A DNA stretch of 64,000 nucleotides from Sphingobium naphthae (lineage in GTDB: Bacteria > Pseudomonadota > Alphaproteobacteria > Sphingomonadales > Sphingomonadaceae): positions 310,001-374,000 of the forward strand of contig NZ_JAJGNO010000004.1 of the NCBI RefSeq assembly GCF_020782235.1, written 5' to 3'. Shown in pieces: positions 26,309 to 33,536 of this stretch. The notes below the pieces were generated by a model. It had not been told where the DNA came from. It saw only the letters and a program-made list of their open reading frames with translations, and searched no databases. The stretch's first letter is position 1. Each line of letters opens with the position of its first letter. Both the position numbers and the translations under genes were made by a program.

Positions 26309-27874
26309 TTAGTGGCCATCGCCGTCCAGTTCGGCGATTTCCTCGTCAATGTCGCGCAGCGCGTCGGCGCGCGCTTCCGCTGGCATCCGGGCCGCGGCGA
26401 TCTGGGCGCGGGCGGCGATGAGGCCGCTGCGTGCCGCCGACCTGCCCATGCGCTCGGCCTGCCGCGCCTGCGCCTCGATAGCGCGTTCGCAGATGCGCAC
26501 GCGGATATGGCGACGGCCATCCGCATCGACGGTTTCGCGATGGCTGGTCATGCCCGTGCCTTCGCAGCCTTCGCGCACATCGACCACCGGCACCATGCGG
26601 GCGATCTCCTCTTCGGTCGGGACGCGGTGAGTGACCACCCGGCCGTCGGCATGCGTGACGACGATGCGACCCTTTTCGCTGCGCACCGTGACGGGCGGCA
26701 CCGGCGGCACGGGAGGAACAGGCGGCGTCATGTCGGCGGCCGGTGGGATCGGCGGAACAGGGGCCAGCGGCGCGGGCGCCGGGGCGGGCGCCGCATAAGG
26801 CGCGGCGGGCGCGGCCGGGGCTGCTGGCGCGGCAGGACCTGCGGGCATTGCAGGCGCGGGCCGGTCTGCCGCCGACGCTATGGTCGCCTGGGCAGGCTGA
26901 GCGACCAGATCCGTGAGGCGCGTCAGATCGGCGCTTTCCATCTTCTGCGTGATGACCGCCATCTGCTGAGCGGCGCGGCTGCCCGACGCGGTCAGCGCCA
27001 GGCCGGCGGCGGTGACCAGCGCGACCGCCGCCATGCCCCAGCTGATCCGGCGGAGCGATGCTTCATGACTGGACAACATTTTGAGCCTCCCTTTGAGCGT
27101 GGCGAGACGGGTGAGATGGCAGGCGCCGGCATAGTGCCGACCGCCGGCCGCTTTCAGGATCGCGCGGCCATAGGCATGGGCCTGATCGCCGCCGTAGAGC
27201 GCGAGCACCCGCGCGTCGCAGGCCGTTTCCTGGTCGGCGCGGTAGGCGCGATAGGCGAGCCAGGCGACAGGGTTGCACCAATGCACTGCCAGCAACAGCA
27301 GCGCGACCATGTTGGCGGCCAGATCGCCACGTTCATGATGCGCGCGTTCATGCGCGATCGCCATCTCCTGCTCCAGCGCGTCATAGCGGCGCGCAAAGTC
27401 GGGCGGCAGCACGATGTGCGGGCGGAACACGCCGAAGGCGAGCGGGCCGGAGGCCTGCGGGCTGGTGACGATGCGGATGCGGCCTTCGGCGGCGACCGAC
27501 ACGGCATCCTTCAGCATCAGATTGCGAAAGCGCAGATAGCCGATAATCTGGAGGAGCATGAAGCCAGCCATGCCGACGAGCCACAGGGCGATCGCCAATT
27601 CCGTCCAGGGCAGGCCGGGCGTGGCGTCGATGGCGGGAGCGGGATCGGCGGTCAGCATCGCCGGAAGGCCGGAATGATCCATCACGACATGCAGCGGCGA
27701 CGGGTCGGCCATGTCGTCGGGAAGCGCCGGCAGCACCATCCGCGCCAGCGGCAATGCCCAGAGCATATAGGCCGCGCCGGCGCCCAGCCACCTGGCCACA
27801 GGCTGCCGCACCATCATGACCAAAGCCATCAGCAAGGTGGTGGCGATCAGCGTTTCGGCCAGCCAGACGCTCAT
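26309..27874 (-). CDS. M56-family (BlaR1-like) membrane metallopeptidase
   Basis: 521 residues. The N-terminal half has four membrane segments (around 5-22, 32-50, 92-115, 282-300) and the M56 zinc motif HERAH at residues 175-179. In BlaR1/MecR1 such a protease inactivates BlaI. The C-terminal part has no penicillin-binding sensor domain; instead it has a Pro/Ala-rich linker (about 340-400) and a short charged domain with RIVVTHADGRVVTH and a 60-residue Arg/Ala-rich helix. The signal is therefore probably not a beta-lactam. Its start overlaps the blaI-like stop by 4 nt. Confidence 0.88.
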   Translation of the reverse strand: MSVWLAETLIATTLLMALVMMVRQPVARWLGAGAAYMLWALPLARMVLPALPDDMADPSPLHVVMDHSGLPAMLTADPAPAIDATPGLPWTELAIALWLVGMAGFMLLQIIGYLRFRNLMLKDAVSVAAEGRIRIVTSPQASGPLAFGVFRPHIVLPPDFARRYDALEQEMAIAHERAHHERGDLAANMVALLLLAVHWCNPVAWLAYRAYRADQETACDARVLALYGGDQAHAYGRAILKAAGGRHYAGACHLTRLATLKGRLKMLSSHEASLRRISWGMAAVALVTAAGLALTASGSRAAQQMAVITQKMESADLTRLTDLVAQPAQATIASAADRPAPAMPAGPAAPAAPAAPAAPYAAPAPAPAPLAPVPPIPPAADMTPPVPPVPPVPPVTVRSEKGRIVVTHADGRVVTHRVPTEEEIARMVPVVDVREGCEGTGMTSHRETVDADGRRHIRVRICERAIEAQARQAERMGRSAARSGLIAARAQIAAARMPAEARADALRDIDEEIAELDGDGH

Positions 27875-28239
27875 GATTTCAGCCCCTTCAGGATTTCCTC
27901 AAGTTCGGCGATATCGTCCGCGCTCAGCTGATCCTGGCTCGCCAGTTGCGCCACCAGCGGCGACACGCGCCCGCCGAACAGCCGGCTGACCATGCGCCCG
28001 GTTTCGCTGGCGACATAGTCGTCCCGCGCAATCACAGGTCGATACAGGAAACGCCGGCCATCCTGATCCGCGGCGATCACATCCTTGGCCATCAGCCGCG
28101 ACAGCAATGTCTTGACAGTCTGCAGGCTCCAGTCGCGTGTTGCGGTGACTCGATCGGCTACGTCATTGGCGGTCTGCGGCGACGCCTCCCATAGCGCCTC
28201 CATCACCACCAGTTCGGCTTCGCTGATCTTCTCGCTCAC
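27871..28239 (-). CDS. BlaI/MecI/CopY-family repressor
   Basis: A winged-helix repressor that is cleaved or displaced on signalling by its M56 partner. The chosen GTG start gives 122 residues beginning MSEKISEAELVVMEALW, the usual N-terminus of the family; the wing region (VKTLLSRLMAKDVIAADQDGRRFLYRPV) and the C-terminal dimer domain follow. A TTG start at 28266 is in frame but would leave no 5' leader and sits against the operator. Two canonical BlaI-type sites lie just upstream. Confidence 0.92.
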   Translation of the reverse strand: MSEKISEAELVVMEALWEASPQTANDVADRVTATRDWSLQTVKTLLSRLMAKDVIAADQDGRRFLYRPVIARDDYVASETGRMVSRLFGGRVSPLVAQLASQDQLSADDIAELEEILKGLKS

Positions 28240-28265
28240 TGCCCGCACTCGACTCGCCTGCTTCA

Positions 28266-28300
28266 ACTACAGATGTAATCGCACTGATTACATCTGTAGT
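28266..28300. promoter_or_regulatory. double BlaI-type operator and promoter
   Basis: ACTACAGATGTAATC (28266-28280) and GATTACATCTGTAGT (28286-28300) are perfect inverses across 5 bases. Each arm contains the BlaI/MecI core TACANNTGTA (28269-28278 and 28289-28298), centred 20 bp apart, about two helical turns. On the minus strand TTGACT followed by a 17-base spacer and GATTAC overlaps both sites, so repressor binding would block the promoter. Confidence 0.88.
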
Positions 28301-28331
28301 CAATAGCCGGCCGAGGGGCGGTATCGCTGTT

Positions 28332-28757
28332 CTAGCGGTTCGAGCCGGCCACCCGCAGTCCGAACAAGGGCCGGCGGTCCGTTGGCTTTGGCGGGGAGGG
28401 TCGCGGCGCGGTGCGGCCCTGGGACGGATAGTCGGATGTCAAGGCCGAAGCATAGACCGGCTTGTCCGGCGCCTTGGCGGGGCCTGCCGCCTTCATCACT
28501 TCGTCAACGTTGATCGGCTTGTCGAATTCAACGCCGAATTGGGTGGGCCCGACCCAAACGACGCGCGCGGGAATGGTGAAGCGGCCCCGCGTCAGAACGA
28601 TGCGCGTGCCGACGTCCGGCGCCACCCCCTGCACCTTCGCGCCGCCCGCCGAAATGTCGCGGATGCGCACAACCTCGATATCCGACGTCTGGCCTTCGGC
28701 TTCGAGATTGGCGTCCATGAAAACATTGGAGCGCTTGGGGCGGTCAGGGAGGTCCAT
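28332..28757 (-). CDS. PilZ-domain protein
   Basis: 141 residues. The PilZ beta-barrel spans about residues 5-95 with the D34-I-S36-A-G-G39 signature (DxSxxG) and GRFTIPARVVWVGPTQFGVEF. The N-terminal arginine motif is R6-P-K-R9 rather than RxxxR, so cyclic-di-GMP binding may be weak or absent. The tail is Pro/Ser-rich and probably disordered. The start at 28757 is preferred; an ORF extension to 28841 lacks homology. Confidence 0.82.
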   Translation of the reverse strand: MDLPDRPKRSNVFMDANLEAEGQTSDIEVVRIRDISAGGAKVQGVAPDVGTRIVLTRGRFTIPARVVWVGPTQFGVEFDKPINVDEVMKAAGPAKAPDKPVYASALTSDYPSQGRTAPRPSPPKPTDRRPLFGLRVAGSNR

Positions 28758-28941
28758 AATCCTTCTCGCAACGACGGATGGCAATGATGAGACGATATGT
28801 GGCGGTCGATGCCGTCGACGCATCATAGCGACATACCGCAATCGGGTCCACGTCCTGCATCAAATAACGAACCAGAGGCGCGAAAGGTCCAAGGATGCTT
28901 GGTGAAGGACTGAGGCCGCTACGCATCATAGGGCCCATGCC

Positions 28942-31900
28942 TCAGCCGCCGACCTCCACCCGCAGCGGCTTGCCCGTCGCGGGGAGATGGAGCACCCCCT
29001 CCTGCCAGCGTGCAGGGCGGCCGTTGATCGTCGTTGCCGGCGGTAGGCCGGCAAAGGGCCAGCGCAGGACGAAGCCGCCGGGCGGCCGCGCCGCGCCGCC
29101 GACATTTGCGGACAGGCGATCGGCCGTGCCCCGCATCATCAGGTCGAGCGCGCCATAGGGGGTGCGCAGGCCCTGCACCGTAACGCCCTGCCCCGCGAGC
29201 CAGTCGGCGGTCATGCCTGCGCCCAGGACCAGGGCGTCCGTCGCCTGGTCCTCATAGGCGAAGAGGTCGAGCGCGGCGCGGATATAGTCGGACGCGACCC
29301 AGGCATGGGGAAGATCGCCGAGGAAGCGGATGACGCGCGGTTCGCGGCCGACCACTTCGGCCCAGGCATTCCACCCGGCCGGGCGGCGATCCTGCATGTA
29401 GAGGCCGAGCAGGTCATTGGCGCGCTGCGCCTGGCCGAGGCGCAGCATGGCGGAGACGTTGCGAAGCTCATAGGGCGTGTAATCCGCCCAGTCGGTTGAG
29501 GCGGCGCGGCCGGTCACGCGCCGCCACTGGCGATCGAAGGTGTTGCGCAGCAGGCGCTGGTCGAGCCGCGGTTGAAGCGCGGTGATCTCCAGCGCCATGG
29601 TGGTGGAGGTCGCGTCGAAATCGCCGAGGCTGGTGGCGCCGGGAATATAGTCGATCGACCAATGATTCGCGGCTGCGTCTATGGCGTTGACGATGTCGCT
29701 GGCGAACTGGTCGCGCTGCGCGGCGATGGCGCGCGCTTCCGGCTTATCGAGCTGCTGGGCGGCGTAGAGCGCGCCATCATAGCCGGCGAGGCCCCAGAAA
29801 TCGTCCCACAGACTATATTGCGGCTTGGCCGAATAGGCTTCGTGGCTGATCGAAGGAGGCAGTAGCCCGAAGAGCATCTGCCGGTCGGGCGTCCGGTTGG
29901 CGGAGGTGCGCTCCGACAGGCGCAGACCATCCATATAGCGCCGGGCGGCGTCCAGCCGCTCCCAATGCCGCGCCAGCAACGCGTCGTTGCCGGTGTAGCG
30001 ATGCAGCTGCGCCAGCAAATGGATATATTGGCCGTGGGAGTCATTTTCCGGCACCGGATCGGCGCCGCGAAAATCGACGCAGCACGGCACCTTGCCATTG
30101 GCAAAGAGATGGTCGCCATACCAATCGGCAAAGGCGATCGCGGGATCATTGATCCCCAGACGCAGCAGCGCGTCCGACATCATCGCGCCGTCGCGGATCC
30201 AGCTGCGATTATAGGAGCGGGTGCCCGGCTTGAGCGCGGGGCCGTCGCGGCTGATGAGAATGTCGGCGAGCGCGGTGCGCAGCGTGTCGACCAGCTCCTG
30301 CCGAGCGGCAGGAACGCGGATCGTGACGCCGCCCAGCCGCTGCCGCCAGATGTCGGCCGTGCGCGCCAGGGCAGCGTCGAAATCGGCAGGCGCGGAGCCG
30401 GCGAAGGCGACGGGCACGTCGAAATGATCGCCGGGCGCGAGGCGGATGGTCCAGCTCATGCGCGCCTGCGCCATATGAGCCTCATCCTCCACGGCTGTCG
30501 CGAGCGGCAGCGTTTCGGGCGTGGCGAGCGCGCCCTGGTCAAAGCCGCCCATGCCGACCGACTGGGGCGTGATCATGGGGGTAAGCAGGCGATCCACCGG
30601 CGGATCGCCGTCGACCGGGCCGGGCTGGCGGTTCAGGAGATGCGATCCGCTCCAGCGCAGCGCGGCGATCGGGCTGACGCCGCCGCGCTGCGCCAGAAAT
30701 TGCGCGGGCGGATTCACCTGGAACGGTCGCACCGCGAGCGTCAGGGTGAAGGTGCGCGGCTGGTCGCTTTCGTTGCGGATTTGCCAGCGGCCAAGCAGGC
30801 GCGGCGTGTCGCCCTCGGCTTCGGCGAAGGCCGTGCTGTCGAGGACCCAGCCCTGCCCCTGCCAACGCGTGGTGGCGATGGGGAGATAGCCATCCTCGAG
30901 CCTCTGGCGCGTGGTGACGTCCGCCCAGTCGACGGGCGCGCCATTGATGGTGAGGAAAGGTTCGACCGAATAGCTGCCCTTGGCGGGCTCGATCGCGCCG
31001 TCCTCGCCGATCAGGCCAGCGACCGCGCCGCCATCGGTCCCGACCAGCGTCCAATAGGGTTGTTCGAGGAAGCCGCGCGGATAGCGGCCGCGCGGGGCAT
31101 CCTTGGCCAGGCGGGTGATGAAGTCATTGGGGGTTGGCGCCCAGTCGATGTCTTTGACCGCGACCTCCGCAAGACGGCCTGCCGCCAGCATGCGGATGCG
31201 CAGATAGCGCGGCTCCGCATCATGAAGGGCAATGGGATCGCGGCCGCCATCGCCCGCATCGACGGTGCGCAGCGTCTGCCAGGCGCGGCCATCGTCGGAG
31301 CCTTCGATGCGGTAGGCCGCCTTCCCCTGCCAGTCGAGCAACAGCGCGGACAAGCGCTGCGGCGCGCCCAGATCGAGGATCAGGGCCTGGCCCTTCTGCC
31401 CATGCCAGGCGGTCTGGCCGTTGCCGTCCAGCACGGCCGGATCGCTGGCCCTGGGCGGCGAAGGCGGCGGCGCGGGCGGCAAGGGCTGAAGCGTCAGCTC
31501 GTCGATTTCGACATGACCCTTGCCGCCATCGCGGCCGCGCACCAGCACGATTTCCATGCGCGCGGTGCGGCGCAGGCTTTTGTCCTGCGTCGGCCCCCAG
31601 GCGAACGCCATGTCGCGCGGGCGGATGCGCAGTTCCTGCCAGTCTTGCGAAGGCCGGAAGTTCAGCTTTTGCACCCACCAGACATTGTCGCCCGAAGCGT
31701 CCGTGAATTTGAGCTGGAGATCGTTGACGCCGCCCCTCCCCCGCAGCTTGAGGCGCAGGACATAATTTTCGGGCCAGTCGATCGGCAAGGTACGCGCGGC
31801 GAAGGCATAGCCGGACACGGAGGCGAAATCATAGTCGAGCCGCAGCGCCTGGCCGCTGTCGCCCGGCACGCCCGAAACGCGCGAGACCACGCCATCGGAG

Positions 31901-31992
31901 GCGGAGGCGGTCCAGCGATCGGGCTGCTCAAAGCCGTCGGTCGCCACCGGCTGCGCGGCCGCGAGCAGGAAAGCGAGCGTCGCCAGCGTCAT
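28942..31992 (-). CDS. large exported carbohydrate-active protein with discoidin-like and (alpha/alpha)6-type domains
   Basis: 1016 residues. After a signal peptide (MTLATLAFLLAAAQPVA) comes a beta-sandwich CBM-like region (about 20-170: FASVSGYAFAARTLPI, DNVWWVQKLNF), a Pro-rich linker, a discoidin/F5-8-like segment (about 190-290: LILDLGAPQRLSALLLDWQG), a long beta-rich middle, and a six-hairpin-glycosidase-like C-terminal half containing SYNRSWIRDGAMMSDALLRLG and VPENDSHGQYIHLL. WIRDG resembles acid-bearing loops of (alpha/alpha)6 hydrolases. The start overlaps the GH144 gene stop by 4 nt. No exact family is assigned; a role in the same glucan pathway is inferred from the operon. Confidence 0.7.
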   Translation of the reverse strand: MTLATLAFLLAAAQPVATDGFEQPDRWTASASDGVVSRVSGVPGDSGQALRLDYDFASVSGYAFAARTLPIDWPENYVLRLKLRGRGGVNDLQLKFTDASGDNVWWVQKLNFRPSQDWQELRIRPRDMAFAWGPTQDKSLRRTARMEIVLVRGRDGGKGHVEIDELTLQPLPPAPPPSPPRASDPAVLDGNGQTAWHGQKGQALILDLGAPQRLSALLLDWQGKAAYRIEGSDDGRAWQTLRTVDAGDGGRDPIALHDAEPRYLRIRMLAAGRLAEVAVKDIDWAPTPNDFITRLAKDAPRGRYPRGFLEQPYWTLVGTDGGAVAGLIGEDGAIEPAKGSYSVEPFLTINGAPVDWADVTTRQRLEDGYLPIATTRWQGQGWVLDSTAFAEAEGDTPRLLGRWQIRNESDQPRTFTLTLAVRPFQVNPPAQFLAQRGGVSPIAALRWSGSHLLNRQPGPVDGDPPVDRLLTPMITPQSVGMGGFDQGALATPETLPLATAVEDEAHMAQARMSWTIRLAPGDHFDVPVAFAGSAPADFDAALARTADIWRQRLGGVTIRVPAARQELVDTLRTALADILISRDGPALKPGTRSYNRSWIRDGAMMSDALLRLGINDPAIAFADWYGDHLFANGKVPCCVDFRGADPVPENDSHGQYIHLLAQLHRYTGNDALLARHWERLDAARRYMDGLRLSERTSANRTPDRQMLFGLLPPSISHEAYSAKPQYSLWDDFWGLAGYDGALYAAQQLDKPEARAIAAQRDQFASDIVNAIDAAANHWSIDYIPGATSLGDFDATSTTMALEITALQPRLDQRLLRNTFDRQWRRVTGRAASTDWADYTPYELRNVSAMLRLGQAQRANDLLGLYMQDRRPAGWNAWAEVVGREPRVIRFLGDLPHAWVASDYIRAALDLFAYEDQATDALVLGAGMTADWLAGQGVTVQGLRTPYGALDLMMRGTADRLSANVGGAARPPGGFVLRWPFAGLPPATTINGRPARWQEGVLHLPATGKPLRVEVGG

Positions 31993-33464
31993 CCCAGCCA
32001 GCCGCCGGTAAAGCCCGCGCGTTGCAGCCCGCGCCGGATATGCGGGTTCTTCTTCATCGTGTTCCAGACCAGGCCGGTGCGGTGATTTTCGATCATCGCG
32101 ACGATCGGCCCCTGGTCGATGCCGAGATAATCCTTGTCCACCCAGCCGACGCCGAGGCGGAATTCGCCATGGCGGAAGGGCTGCGGCGGGCGGCGGACGA
32201 TGGTGGGGTTGAAACTGTCGAGGAAGCCATATTTGTCGTACAGCTGCTCGCCATAGCGGAAATACATGGCCTGAACCGTGGGCTCGACGATTTCCGGCGC
32301 AAAGGGCAGCGAGCCGAGCAAGGCGGTCGGCGCCAGCGTGCCATCGTCGCGCTCGCCCGGGCCGCGCGCGGAATAGCTGTAGAATTCGCGCTGCTGGCCG
32401 CCCAGCATCATCTTGAAATCGCCCGGACCGTCGCAAGCGGTGAGCCCCCAGCAATCGGGGCCATAGCCGGCCCAGTTACCGGGATTTTCGATCGCATAGT
32501 TGCGCTGGCAATAGGTCGCGCGGCGGCTGTTTTCGAAATAGTCGATGCCCTTGCCCGTCATGTAGCGGTCCTGGATGCCGCGGAAATCGACCCAGACATG
32601 GCTATATTGATGGCCGAACATCGGCGCGAAATGGAGATGGGGTTCGCCCCAGCGCGACGACCAGCTGGTTTCGAACTGGGTGCTCCACACATTCCATGTG
32701 TCGTCGCGCAGTGCATGGGTCGGCGATCCCAGGCCCAATATGTAGAGGATCATCCCTTCATTGTAGATTTCCCAGTCGGAGCGGATGAACCCGCTTTCGG
32801 GATGCCAGCCCATCGACACGAAGGGCGCGCGCGGCGTGATCCAGTTCCATTCGACCGCGCGATATAATTGTTCGGCGAGATCGCGGATCCGCGCTTCGCC
32901 GGGATGAAGGGGATCATCGAACCAGCTCTGGGCGAAGAGGACGCCGGCCATCAGCAGCGCGGTGTCGATCGTCGAGAGTTCGGACAGGGAGAAGCGATAG
33001 CCCTTGGTCGAACCCAGGAAATGATAGAAGAAGCCGCGATAGCCGCTGACGCCCGAGCGCTGATTTCCCATCGGGGCCGCAGCCAGAAATTCCAGCGTGG
33101 TGAGCGTGCGCTCACGCGCTTCGGCCCGCGTGATCCAGCCATGGCTGGCCCCGATCGGATAGGCGGTGAGAGCGAAGCCGATGGCGGCGATCGACACGAA
33201 GGAGGGCGTAGGCCAGCGGTCGGGCGCCATGCCGGTCTTTTCGTCAGTGACCTCCCAGAAATAGCGGAAGGCGAGTTTCTGGATGTCGTCGATCAGCGGA
33301 CTGACTTCCACGTCGAGCGCGGGCCGCTGGTCCAGACGAGTCCAGCCATCGACCGCGACCGGCGCGGTCGAGGCTGGCGCCTGCGGAGCGCGGGTCGCGC
33401 AGCCCGACAGCAGCCCGGCGAGCCCCACGCCCGCCGAGCCCACGAATTTCCGTCTGTCCAGCAA
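31989..33464 (-). CDS. Glycoamylase/GH144-family glycoside hydrolase (beta-1,2-glucanase candidate)
   Basis: 491 residues of the family long annotated 'glucoamylase' (COG5368, Pfam Glycoamylase), whose characterised members define GH144 as endo-beta-1,2-glucanases. Supporting segments are FRYFWEVTDEKTGMAPDRWP, SGYRGFFYHFL, SEIYNEGM-like DWEIYNEGMILYILGLG, FGHQYSHVWVDFRGIQD and NCYAIENP-like NYAIENPGNWAGYG. The N-terminus reads DRRKFVGSAG followed by a lipobox LSGC (C22), i.e. a Tat-exported lipoprotein. It is the operon partner of a TonB receptor and a large second enzyme. Confidence 0.85.
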   Translation of the reverse strand: MLDRRKFVGSAGVGLAGLLSGCATRAPQAPASTAPVAVDGWTRLDQRPALDVEVSPLIDDIQKLAFRYFWEVTDEKTGMAPDRWPTPSFVSIAAIGFALTAYPIGASHGWITRAEARERTLTTLEFLAAAPMGNQRSGVSGYRGFFYHFLGSTKGYRFSLSELSTIDTALLMAGVLFAQSWFDDPLHPGEARIRDLAEQLYRAVEWNWITPRAPFVSMGWHPESGFIRSDWEIYNEGMILYILGLGSPTHALRDDTWNVWSTQFETSWSSRWGEPHLHFAPMFGHQYSHVWVDFRGIQDRYMTGKGIDYFENSRRATYCQRNYAIENPGNWAGYGPDCWGLTACDGPGDFKMMLGGQQREFYSYSARGPGERDDGTLAPTALLGSLPFAPEIVEPTVQAMYFRYGEQLYDKYGFLDSFNPTIVRRPPQPFRHGEFRLGVGWVDKDYLGIDQGPIVAMIENHRTGLVWNTMKKNPHIRRGLQRAGFTGGWLG

Positions 33465-33536
33465 TAGTCTACTCCAAGTGCAGCGTCGGGACGGACAGTG
33501 TCTCGCAGCGCCCGCCCGTCCCGGCGAGCAGGGCCA

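Noticed and set aside
26312..27931. 539-codon plus-strand frame opposite the M56 peptidase
   Set aside because: His/Arg/Gly-rich composition typical of an antisense frame; the minus strand encodes HERAH metallopeptidase coupled to the BlaI-like repressor.
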